Of a DNA stretch of 23,620 nucleotides, positions 7,995 to 14,894 are shown piece after piece (within the stretch, counting starts at the first letter, position 1; every line of letters begins with the position of its first letter). Origin of the DNA: Stygibacter sp964604155 (GTDB lineage Bacteria > Cloacimonadota > Cloacimonadia > Cloacimonadales > TCS61); contig CAZRXY010000022.1 of NCBI GenBank assembly GCA_964604155.1, forward strand, positions 1 through 23,620, given 5' to 3'. The position numbers and the translations under genes are program-made. A model generated the notes under the pieces. That model did not search any database and had not been told where the DNA came from. It saw only the letters and a list, made by a program, of their open reading frames with translations.

Positions 7995-9218
7995 TTAGTC
8001 CTCCTTAAGAAATTCAGCACGCCAGTCTGCGTCTATTTTATTGAGCTCTATCGCCAGACTTATCGTTTTCTGAGCCCGTTTTACTACCGGCGGATCTATC
8101 ATTTTTGAGCCCAAAGCTACTACGCCCAAGCCCTGCTCTTCAGCTATGATAAAGGCATTAACTATCTGCTTTGCCTTGTCTATTTCCGCTGCATCGGGAG
8201 CAAAATTCTCATGGATCACGGCAATCTGACGCGGATGAATACAGCCCATACCCTCAAACCCCAATTGCTTGGAAGATTGCACATTAACCGCTAAAGCCTC
8301 CATATCGGATACGTCACTAAACACGCTGTCTATCGGCTGAATACCCGTTGCCCTGGCGGCATTAACTACCTGGCATCTCGCAAAATAACTCTCTTTGCCT
8401 TCAGCACTACGCTGCGTGCCTAGATCTGCCGTATAATCTTCCAATCCGATAGCCATGCCCACTATATACGGCGAACAGGCAGCTATCTCATAAGATTTGA
8501 TCACTCCCAAAGCACTTTCAATAATCGGCATCACCCAGATATCATGCTTTATATTATATTTCTTCTTTTTCTCTCCGATAACTTCTTCCAGAACCTCTAT
8601 CTGCTCCGGATCCTCGCATTTGGGCACCAGTATCAGATTCACATTATGAGGAAGTATAAAATCCAGATCATCAAGCCCCTGAGGAATCTGATTTATGCGA
8701 ACCATCCGCTCTGCTCCATAAAAATTGCAGGCTCGTAATGTGTTCCGTACCAGATATCGGGCTTCGTGCTTCCTCGCAGGTGCCACCGAATCTTCCAGGT
8801 CAAGAATTATCCCGTCTGGATTATGCAAACCAGCATTTATCGCCAGCTTAGGCGTGTTGCCAGGAAGATAAAGACGGCTGCGCCGGTGCTTGTCTTTGCT
8901 GGTGGCATAGATATTTTCAGGCAGCATCTCGGGCAGATACTGCCTGTCTGTATCAATTAGTTTAGAGATCGCCGCCTCCAGCCTCGCTTGAATTATGTAA
9001 TTCAATGCCCCGCTGTCCTCTACTGTAAGTTTACAGTTCTTTATATGAAAATAATCTAAAACTCTACGGCATTCTGCTCTGATATCATCACCGTAAAGCA
9101 CCTCAACTTTGCTATTGAGGTCAATCTCTATCCCCCCGGAATCCGTTAATTCCAGAGTGATAAAACAATCACTGCGTACTCCATTACCAGTGTTGCCGGC
9201 AGTTGCTGTTCCTTTCAC
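7995..9218 (-). CDS. Fused citrate lyase acyl-carrier protein and beta subunit (CitD-CitE)
   Basis: A 407-residue fusion. Residues 1-85 match CitD, the small acyl carrier: GGIEIDLNSKVEVLYGDDIR (28-47) and VEDSGALNYIIQARLEAAI (66-84). The prosthetic-group serine is probably S16 in VRSDC, although an ungapped alignment to Klebsiella CitD puts Arg15 at that position. Residues 111-395 are CitE, the Mg-dependent TIM-barrel lyase: RRSRLYLPGNTP (112-123), ILDLEDSVAPAR (138-149), MPIIESALG (230-238, with E234), GLEDYTADLG (258-267), and IHPRQI near 327-332. CitE cleaves the citryl thioester to oxaloacetate and acetyl-ACP. In most bacteria citD and citE are separate genes. The start is GTG at 9218 with GGAGG six bases upstream, in the 12-base gap after the LOR gene. 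No citC, citG or citX is nearby, so priming must be encoded elsewhere. Confidence 0.88.
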   Translation of the reverse strand: MKGTATAGNTGNGVRSDCFITLELTDSGGIEIDLNSKVEVLYGDDIRAECRRVLDYFHIKNCKLTVEDSGALNYIIQARLEAAISKLIDTDRQYLPEMLPENIYATSKDKHRRSRLYLPGNTPKLAINAGLHNPDGIILDLEDSVAPARKHEARYLVRNTLRACNFYGAERMVRINQIPQGLDDLDFILPHNVNLILVPKCEDPEQIEVLEEVIGEKKKKYNIKHDIWVMPIIESALGVIKSYEIAACSPYIVGMAIGLEDYTADLGTQRSAEGKESYFARCQVVNAARATGIQPIDSVFSDVSDMEALAVNVQSSKQLGFEGMGCIHPRQIAVIHENFAPDAAEIDKAKQIVNAFIIAEEQGLGVVALGSKMIDPPVVKRAQKTISLAIELNKIDADWRAEFLKED

Positions 9219-9230
9219 AACTTACCTCCT

Positions 9231-10535
9231 TTATCTGTTTAAAAATTTTTCCAAGTAATCATAACCCGGCTCAAGTTTACCCTGATGGGCAAGGCAGGCA
9301 GGCTTAATCTCTTCCGGTAAAGCAGATAGTGCTATTGGCTGAGAATAATCATTATCAAGCATAGCTTTGGTGAACGGCATTAGGGCATCACTAAAGAAAT
9401 CTGATGCCTCTTTGGAAAATTCACAGGGCAGATTGTCTATCGCACACACCGCAAAGCCCCCGCCTTTAAAGCCATCTGTTATCTTATCTGTAGCAGGATT
9501 ATAGATAAATACAGGATTATCTGGCATTGTTACCTTATGCGTGGCTTGCACAGAACCATCTATATCGCACGTGATATCCCCAATCATGACCAATTTTGAC
9601 TGCCCTTCTTTTTGCATCCTGCCAAGTTCTTCGTTTTTTAAAAATACCGGGTAGCCCGGTGCCCAATAAATTGCACTCATATACATGCTGCAAAATGGCA
9701 GATATTCTTCCATTTTAGATTTATATTCTTTCCCATGCACAAAGTAATCTCTCAGATCAAACGGTGCTCCATCCTTTCTCTCCACCAGATGCTTTTCTTT
9801 GAATACAGAAAGATACAGAGTATCTGACCTGTGACTAACCTCAAGCTCTGCCAAAGAATCAGGCTCTACCATTTCCACCGGAAATGATGATAATATCTCC
9901 TGACAACCAATAGATACATTGCCATATCCCAAAAGACAGATGTTAAAGGGGCATATCTCCGCCGGCAAACCATCTTCACTGATCTCTTTGCCTATCTCCT
10001 TAAGCTCTCTCAGACACTGTGTGAGTGATTCATACTGATAACTCTGCCTCACTTTTAGAAAAGGTGTTTCCATACCATATTCCTGAAAATATCGCTGCCC
10101 TGCTGCCCATAAGGCATCCACCATCCCCGCATTACCGGCAAATTTACCAAAAAATACCAGACGCCGACCCCCTCCGTCTATGATCCTCTCATAATCCATC
10201 AACGTGCTGCGAGTATCCAGAAAATGCTGCAGTAAAGGCATATTATAATCCTGACCCTTAATAGTATGCGAGAAAAAAAGATGCGGCTTGCCCGGGATTA
10301 CGCTTTTAAGTGGAATTTCTTTCACTCCCATTATGAGATCACAATTGCTGAGATCATCATTTAAGTCTGCCCCGACAGCAGCATATTCATCATTTTTATA
10401 AATCCTGATATCCGAAGGCTGGATCGTTACCAGATATCCCAAATCCACCAACTCTTTTACTGCCGCAGGATTCAAAGGTACTCGCCGCTCCCATTGATTT
10501 TTGGTCTCCTTGATTATGCCAAGTCTTTTCATCAT
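9231..10535 (-). CDS. Lysine-ketoglutarate reductase domain protein (saccharopine-forming, stand-alone)
   Basis: A 434-residue protein matching the lysine-ketoglutarate reductase half of animal and plant alpha-aminoadipic semialdehyde synthase. Matching stretches are IIKETKNQWERRVPLNP (7-23), MGVKEIP (69-75), HLFFSHTIKGQDYNMPLLQH (85-104), MDYERI (113-118), FFGKFAGNAGMVDAL (128-142), Rossmann loop GYGNVSIG (203-210), YMSAIYW (285-291), MIGDITCDIDGSVQ (317-330) and CAIDNLPCEF (364-373). The second half (saccharopine dehydrogenase) is absent and not in this window. In eukaryotes the domain condenses lysine and 2-oxoglutarate using NADPH. As the first gene of the operon it suggests a lysine-degrading role, since lysine synthesis by the aminoadipate route uses other saccharopine enzymes. 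Two ATGs open the frame; AAGGGG before them fits the second (10532) slightly better. Alanine dehydrogenase is excluded by the LOR-specific motifs. Confidence 0.82.
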   Translation of the reverse strand: MMKRLGIIKETKNQWERRVPLNPAAVKELVDLGYLVTIQPSDIRIYKNDEYAAVGADLNDDLSNCDLIMGVKEIPLKSVIPGKPHLFFSHTIKGQDYNMPLLQHFLDTRSTLMDYERIIDGGGRRLVFFGKFAGNAGMVDALWAAGQRYFQEYGMETPFLKVRQSYQYESLTQCLRELKEIGKEISEDGLPAEICPFNICLLGYGNVSIGCQEILSSFPVEMVEPDSLAELEVSHRSDTLYLSVFKEKHLVERKDGAPFDLRDYFVHGKEYKSKMEEYLPFCSMYMSAIYWAPGYPVFLKNEELGRMQKEGQSKLVMIGDITCDIDGSVQATHKVTMPDNPVFIYNPATDKITDGFKGGGFAVCAIDNLPCEFSKEASDFFSDALMPFTKAMLDNDYSQPIALSALPEEIKPACLAHQGKLEPGYDYLEKFLNR

Positions 10536-10574
10536 AACCCCTTTATATTTTCATTTTAATTGTCTATTTGCAAA

Positions 10575-10602
10575 AATAACCTCTGCCTGAACAAAGGTCA
10601 TT
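10575..10602 (-). promoter_or_regulatory. Leader hairpin before the LOR-citrate lyase operon
   Basis: In the untranslated leader, AATGACCT (10602-10595) can pair with AGGTTATT (10582-10575) around a 12-base loop, and T residues follow. It sits about 40 bases before the LOR start and could be a weak attenuator. No known lysine-riboswitch core was recognised and the leader is too short for one. Eye-only evidence with one G-T pair. Confidence 0.25.
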
Positions 10603-10651
10603 ACCGATTTCTTAATGATCAAAAAAAACCACACCAGGCTTCTCACTATAT

Positions 10652-10679
10652 ATAATATAGCCGATACCTGATTTATCAA
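10652..10679 (-). promoter_or_regulatory. Probable promoter of the LOR-citrate lyase operon
   Basis: On the minus strand TTGATA (10679-10674) and TATTAT (10657-10652) are separated by 16 bases, each one mismatch from the sigma-70 consensus. Transcription would start near 10645, giving a leader of about 110 bases. It lies in the 223-base gap between nadD and the LOR gene, the largest gap in the whole minus-strand array, which supports a new transcription unit here. Confidence 0.5.
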
Positions 10680-10758
10680 AGCCCTTTTATTTAAGTTCTG
10701 ATTTAGTTAGTCAAGAAATATCATACAAAACCCCCCTTTTTATTATTCCTTGCTGGTA

Positions 10759-11334
10759 TTATTTATTGTAGAAGGTTTTTAGGAGCGGGATCAGATTACT
10801 GGGAACCAGGCTGTGGAGGGGGAGATTATTTATAATATTGAACCTGATTTGTGAGGATGAGATATCAATGGGAATGTTATTAATCAATTGGCAGGATGAT
10901 AATTGCTCGATAACAGGGTGGTGATTCTGATAATATATGCGGTTAAAGATCAGGAAATTCAGATTTTTTTTGAGCCACTCGAAATCGTGCCACTGATCAA
11001 TCTCCGGAACAATATCTGAGCCTATCAAGAAATAAAATTCATTTTCCGGAAATTTATGGAAGAGAAATTTCATGAGCTGCGAAGTGTATCCAGGAGAAGG
11101 AAGATTTTTTTCATAATCGCAGGCAAGGTAATTTTTGTGCCCCCTAAGAGCCAGCTTGATGAGCAGTAGTCTGGATTTAAAATCTAAAGTGAATTTTTTA
11201 TGCTGATAAGGATGGGCAAATGAGGGAACAAACCAAATCTGATCTACGGCTTGAGCCTTAAGGGCAGCATCAGCAATATGCAGATGCCCATAGTGGATGG
11301 GATCAAAAGAGCCCCCAAGAACCCCAATTTTCAT
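10759..11334 (-). CDS. nadD: Nicotinate-nucleotide adenylyltransferase
   Basis: A 191-residue NadD that transfers AMP to nicotinate mononucleotide, the penultimate step of NAD synthesis, in the cytoplasm. The nucleotidyltransferase signature GGSFDPIHYGH (7-17) supplies the two catalytic histidines of the (H/T)xGH type. FLIGSDIVPEIDQWHDFEWL follows mid-protein, and ISSSQIR near residue 160 is the second family motif. Length is normal for the family. The ATG overlaps the stop of the upstream lipoprotein gene by four bases (ATGA), so the two are translationally coupled. It is the last gene of its cluster. No clear terminator was found after it, though a 223-base gap follows. Confidence 0.92.
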   Translation of the reverse strand: MKIGVLGGSFDPIHYGHLHIADAALKAQAVDQIWFVPSFAHPYQHKKFTLDFKSRLLLIKLALRGHKNYLACDYEKNLPSPGYTSQLMKFLFHKFPENEFYFLIGSDIVPEIDQWHDFEWLKKNLNFLIFNRIYYQNHHPVIEQLSSCQLINNIPIDISSSQIRFNIINNLPLHSLVPSNLIPLLKTFYNK

Positions 11335-12089
11335 TTTTTAATCTCTTTCTCAAGCTTGTCCTTTTTTTGGGAGATTTTTGCAGTTTCCCTGGCATCGGGA
11401 TATTTATTACTAAGCTGTGTGAACATAATTTCCGTATTTGTCAGGTCTTTACGATAGATATAGATCAAAGCAGAATAATAGAGAGATTGCAGGTCAAGCT
11501 CATTAAGGTTATCAAGCTCGATAATATCATTGAAATAAAGCAAAGCTGCCGGGTAGTCCGACATTTTAAAATAAGCATAGCCATTATAAAATCTCTTTTC
11601 CAAGAGTTTATACCTCGCTTTTTCTATATATTCCAAAGCTTCTTTTTTCTTTTCGTGGAAGGGAAATTTATCCAGATAATCACTAAAAGCATCTATAGCA
11701 GAAAAGGTTTCTGTCTGATCATAATGAGCAGCAGCAGAAAGCTCATAGTAGCAAACTCCTATCTGGAAAAATGCTTCTGCAACCTTGGGATCTCCGCTGA
11801 ATCTGCGTATAAATTCCTGATACTCGAACCGGGCATCGATAAATTCGCGACGCTGAAAATAGCAATCAGCTAATCTGAATTGAGATTCAGCCAGAAAGGC
11901 AGAACTGCTTTCATTTACAATTTTTTTGTAATAGGGGATAGCTTTTTTATACTTGCCGCTGTAAAAATATTCATCTGCAATTCTTTTTGCCTCGCTGTGG
12001 CTCAAATTCTGCAGAGTATTTGTCGATGAACATCCTGAAAACAGGAATAAAGCGGTAAGGAAGATAAGCAATGATATCTTTTTTAACAT
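11331..12089 (-). CDS. bamD: BamD-like TPR lipoprotein
   Basis: A 252-residue outer-membrane lipoprotein of the BamD/ComL kind, a subunit of the machinery that inserts beta-barrel proteins. The signal peptide (MLKKISLLIF...) ends in a lipobox LFSG-C with the lipidated Cys20. TPR-like helix pairs follow (AKRIADEYFYSGKYKKAIPY, FRLADCYFQRREFIDARFEY, VAEAFFQIGVCYYELS). AHYDQTETFSAIDAFSDYLD matches the BamD-typical spacing of a Tyr-Asp-Gln-x-x-Thr block before the next TPR. Length matches BamD (about 245). The start at 12089 is chosen because GGAG (12096-12099) sits six bases before this ATG; a longer TTG frame from 12101 would consume that site. It could be another TPR lipoprotein such as YfgC or a Por-system component, but BamD fits best. 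Confidence 0.75.
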   Translation of the reverse strand: MLKKISLLIFLTALFLFSGCSSTNTLQNLSHSEAKRIADEYFYSGKYKKAIPYYKKIVNESSSAFLAESQFRLADCYFQRREFIDARFEYQEFIRRFSGDPKVAEAFFQIGVCYYELSAAAHYDQTETFSAIDAFSDYLDKFPFHEKKKEALEYIEKARYKLLEKRFYNGYAYFKMSDYPAALLYFNDIIELDNLNELDLQSLYYSALIYIYRKDLTNTEIMFTQLSNKYPDARETAKISQKKDKLEKEIKK

Positions 12090-12095
12090 ATAAAT

Positions 12096-12099
12096 CTCC
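12096..12099 (-). promoter_or_regulatory. Ribosome-binding site that fixes the lipoprotein start
   Basis: GGAG on the minus strand, six bases before the ATG at 12089. It overlaps the possible TTG start at 12101, which is therefore rejected as the true start. Confidence 0.7.
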
Positions 12100-12111
12100 A
12101 AATATGATAAA

Positions 12112-12133
12112 GCAGGGAGTGTTCCCCCCCTGC
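12112..12133 (-). terminator. GC-rich intercistronic hairpin
   Basis: GCAGGG (complement of 12128-12133) pairs with CCCTGC (complement of 12112-12117) around a ten-base loop, in the 52-base gap between the M18 peptidase and lipoprotein genes. TTTATCAT follows on the minus strand, which is only a weak T-run. It may partly stop transcription or protect the upstream mRNA end rather than act as a full terminator. Confidence 0.35.
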
Positions 12134-12141
12134 CGAAAATC

Positions 12142-13563
12142 TTAACCTTTTAATAAAAACACCTTATAGGCTTTATAGGCTGAATACACATCAGCCTTAC
12201 TGGTAAGCTCATATAAAGAATGCATACCAAGAACGCCGGGACCACAATCAATCACTTCTGCCCCATATTCTGCCATAAATTTGGCTATAGTGCCGCCACC
12301 ACCCTCATCCACTTTGCCTAGTTCGCCGGATTGCCAGCAGACTTCGCCATCGTTCAAAATGTGGAAAAGGTGCGCATTAAATTCCGCATTTGCATCATTT
12401 GAGCCGCTTTTACCCCCTACACCGGTAAATTTTGCTATCCCCACTCCACAGCCAAGATGCACAGCATTTTGCTTTTCATGAACAGAAGGGAAATTTGGAT
12501 TAATCGCTGCATTCACATCAGCAGAGATTACCTGACTGTTCATCAAAGTTTTTCGCAGTGTTACGCTGTCATTTTTTTCACCACAGGCAGCCAGCAGATC
12601 AGCAATGAAATCGATAATAAAGGCAGATTTGGCTCCAGAATTACCCTCAGAACCTATCTCTTCTTTATCTGCAAGAAAAACTACTGCCGTCTTATCGATG
12701 GCATCATTAGAAATATCCATCACCGCCCGCATGGAAGTGAAAGCACACACACGGTCATCCTGACCATAGGCAAGCACCATGCTTCTATCTATTCCAGCAT
12801 CTCGTGCTTTGCCAGCAGGTACAATTTCCAGCTCTGCACTCAGCAGATCCTCTTCTTTGATACCGTATTTTTCGTGAAGTATAATTAGGGCATTAAGCTT
12901 CACGGCTTCTTTGATATCAATATCATCAGGGTCTGCGTAGGGTATGGAATTAAAGACAATATTCATGTGTTCTGCCTTGATAGCAGAACCAATTTTCTCT
13001 TCGTATTGAATTTTGCGAGCAAGATGCGGTAAAAGGTCTGGCATCACAAATACCGGATCATCATCATTCTCCCCAATAGAGATATTGATGGTCTTGCGGT
13101 CACGCATTATAATAACGCCGTGTATTGCAAGTGGTGTGGACATCCACTGGTATTTCTTTATACCACCATAATAGTGGGTTTTTACAATGCCCAAACCACT
13201 GGCAGTATCTTCCGCTAAGGGAGATTGCTTAAAATCTACTCTGGGGGCATCAATATGAGAGACAATGAGATTGACTCCGGCACTAACCGGCAGTGAACCC
13301 TTTTGAGCCACAGCCAGATTTTTATTGCGGGCTGTGCGAAAGAATTTTGTCCCGACAGCTTCATCTTTTAACTCGCTGTAACCTTCTTCTTTCAGAATTT
13401 CCTGGTAAAAAAGCGTGCACTCGCGTTCAGTCTTGCATTTATCCAGGAAAAGCTTATAATCATCTGCCAAAACAAAAGCAGCACCCTTTTCGCCGGAGAA
13501 ATCCTGCCAGAAATTCTTTCTGGCATAAGCGAGATTTTTTCTTAGTTCTTGCGTAGTCTTCAT
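12142..13563 (-). CDS. M18 family aspartyl aminopeptidase
   Basis: A 473-residue cytoplasmic dinuclear zinc aminopeptidase of family M18 (yeast Ape1/aspartyl aminopeptidase, bacterial ApeA/ApeB), which removes N-terminal residues, often acidic ones, from peptides. The five metal-site motifs are present in order: SHIDAPR (H103), GQDDR (D269 or D270), DKEEIGSEG (E301/E302), SADVNAAINP (D349) and GMHSLYE (H448). GKSGSNDANAE (384-394) is a further family signature. Length is usual for M18 (about 430-500). It starts 20 bases after greA with GAGG upstream. In this peptide-degrading context it would finish the breakdown of peptides produced outside by the S8 protease and other enzymes. No signal peptide. 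Confidence 0.9.
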   Translation of the reverse strand: MKTTQELRKNLAYARKNFWQDFSGEKGAAFVLADDYKLFLDKCKTERECTLFYQEILKEEGYSELKDEAVGTKFFRTARNKNLAVAQKGSLPVSAGVNLIVSHIDAPRVDFKQSPLAEDTASGLGIVKTHYYGGIKKYQWMSTPLAIHGVIIMRDRKTINISIGENDDDPVFVMPDLLPHLARKIQYEEKIGSAIKAEHMNIVFNSIPYADPDDIDIKEAVKLNALIILHEKYGIKEEDLLSAELEIVPAGKARDAGIDRSMVLAYGQDDRVCAFTSMRAVMDISNDAIDKTAVVFLADKEEIGSEGNSGAKSAFIIDFIADLLAACGEKNDSVTLRKTLMNSQVISADVNAAINPNFPSVHEKQNAVHLGCGVGIAKFTGVGGKSGSNDANAEFNAHLFHILNDGEVCWQSGELGKVDEGGGGTIAKFMAEYGAEVIDCGPGVLGMHSLYELTSKADVYSAYKAYKVFLLKG

Positions 13564-13583
13564 AAATCCTCTATATATTTCTT

Positions 13584-14054
13584 TTATTCGATCGATAGTA
13601 TCTCGTATCTAAATTCCCCAATTGGGGCAATCACAGTCACCAGATCACCAATTTTCTTTCCTATAATTGCCTTGCCGCGAGGAGATAGAATAGAAGTCCT
13701 CTCATACTTGTCTTCGCTCTTAAAGATTTCATCCACACCTACAAGTTGCAGATAAATCTCTTCGCCGGTATCCAGACATTTAATGTGCACTCGAGCACCA
13801 AACCGGGCAGCGTCTTTGGAGAGCTTTGCAGGGTCAAGCACCTGCAATTGTGAGATTCTCGTTTTCAATCTATTGTACTCATTTTCAATAGCTCTCTGCT
13901 TTTCGCGAGCAGCATGATATTCGGCATTTTCACTGAGATCACCCATTTCCCGCGCTTCCACAACCTGCTTGATCACGCCGGCTCTTTCATCAATAAGCTG
14001 TTTCATCTTTTGATGCAAACGCTGCATACCCTCTTTTGTGATATATTCAAACAT
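13584..14054 (-). CDS. greA: Transcription elongation factor GreA
   Basis: A 156-residue GreA/GreB family factor that rescues backtracked RNA polymerase by stimulating transcript cleavage. The N-terminal coiled coil (about 5-75) carries the tip segment EAREMGDLSENAEYHAAREK. D39 and E42 correspond to the acidic tip residues D41 and E44 of E. coli GreA. The C-terminal FKBP-like domain (about 80-156) contains SPRGKAIIGKKIGDLVTVIA. Length is normal (158 in E. coli). Its ATG overlaps the stop of the preceding gene by one base (TAATG), which implies coupled translation. GreA rather than GreB is suggested by the dense acidic/basic linker, but the two are hard to separate by eye. Confidence 0.93.
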   Translation of the reverse strand: MFEYITKEGMQRLHQKMKQLIDERAGVIKQVVEAREMGDLSENAEYHAAREKQRAIENEYNRLKTRISQLQVLDPAKLSKDAARFGARVHIKCLDTGEEIYLQLVGVDEIFKSEDKYERTSILSPRGKAIIGKKIGDLVTVIAPIGEFRYEILSIE

Positions 14055-14866
14055 TAGGTTTCCCTCTTCCTATTGGCAATTTTTAGCCCGTGCACACCAA
14101 ATTTTTTTAGCTTCACATTTCCACTCTGAGACCAGTGAGAAACAGCATTAAAGATATTATCGTGGTAATCCATGATAGCTGAAGTGAGAATCTCAGCAAA
14201 AATGGGTTCTCTGGTATTCTTATAACGCCCGTAAATCTCAAAATAGAATTCAGGATTGATCTTATAAATGGCTTTGAGCACAGCAATATTAAGCTTGATA
14301 ACTTGTTCACCGGCATAGAGCCAGCCAGATTCAAGCTGGTGGAAGATATCAGGGATGTTCTGTGGATGCGATTGCATGATCCGGGTAATAATTTTCTGTA
14401 TGGCAAACGTGAGACTGGGGTGATCATTTTTTGCCCACTTTATTAGAGTTTTCTGATACTTCTCCGGGTTTTCTTTTAGTAAAGGCGATAACGCCTTATC
14501 GACAATAAGTGTGGCAATTTTGGTATCTTTCAGATTAAATAGCTTTTTCTCGAGATACGGGAAAAAGAAATCTGGAGATTTCTTGAGCGCTCGCGTCATG
14601 ATATAGGCAAATATAATCTTGCCGTTTTCACCTTTATGAAGAAAGATATAATCACAAAAAGCAACGTATTCTTCGGGTTGGTGGGCGATTCGGGAAGCAA
14701 TCAGTTTTCCTACAAAAGATATCACTTCATAAGGAACCTTGTTGTTCACCCTCAGGGGATAAGCATTATAGATAATTTCTATATCATAAAAACCTCCGGG
14801 GATTTTATTTCTAAAGAAATCTTCCGAATCTCTGCGCAACCGCTCTTTCCAGTCCATTGATATCAT
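14054..14866 (-). CDS. Hypothetical helical-repeat protein
   Basis: A 270-residue protein not assigned to a named family. It has no signal peptide or membrane segment and is rich in Lys, Ile, Phe and Tyr. Successive amphipathic helices of about 15-20 residues (IIFAYIMTRALKKSP, KIATLIVDKALSPLLKE, LTFAIQKIITRIMQSHP, QVIKLNIAVLKAIYKINP) suggest a HEAT or AlkD-like superhelix. The basic C-terminus (KLKKFGVHGLKIANRKRET) could bind nucleic acid. It is translationally coupled to greA (one-base overlap) and has a good AGGAG site six bases before its start, 28 bases after the S8 protease. The greA link hints at a housekeeping or nucleic-acid role, but this is inference. A DNA alkylation repair-like glycosylase is possible; no catalytic residue was identified. 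Confidence 0.8.
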   Translation of the reverse strand: MISMDWKERLRRDSEDFFRNKIPGGFYDIEIIYNAYPLRVNNKVPYEVISFVGKLIASRIAHQPEEYVAFCDYIFLHKGENGKIIFAYIMTRALKKSPDFFFPYLEKKLFNLKDTKIATLIVDKALSPLLKENPEKYQKTLIKWAKNDHPSLTFAIQKIITRIMQSHPQNIPDIFHQLESGWLYAGEQVIKLNIAVLKAIYKINPEFYFEIYGRYKNTREPIFAEILTSAIMDYHDNIFNAVSHWSQSGNVKLKKFGVHGLKIANRKRET

Positions 14867-14894
14867 ATTCTACTCCTTTTGCTGGGCAAAGCGC

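Noticed and set aside
10536..10645. A lysine riboswitch in the operon leader.
   Set aside because: The leader is only about 110 bases and I could not find the conserved core; only a simple hairpin is visible.
11367..11873. A 168-codon plus-strand frame antisense to the lipoprotein gene.
   Set aside because: The minus strand encodes a lipobox and TPRs with a good ribosome site; the plus frame has neither motif nor ribosome site.
12090..12101. A longer lipoprotein start (TTG at 12101).
   Set aside because: Its second codon region is the GGAG site for the ATG at 12089, which begins a standard lipoprotein signal peptide.
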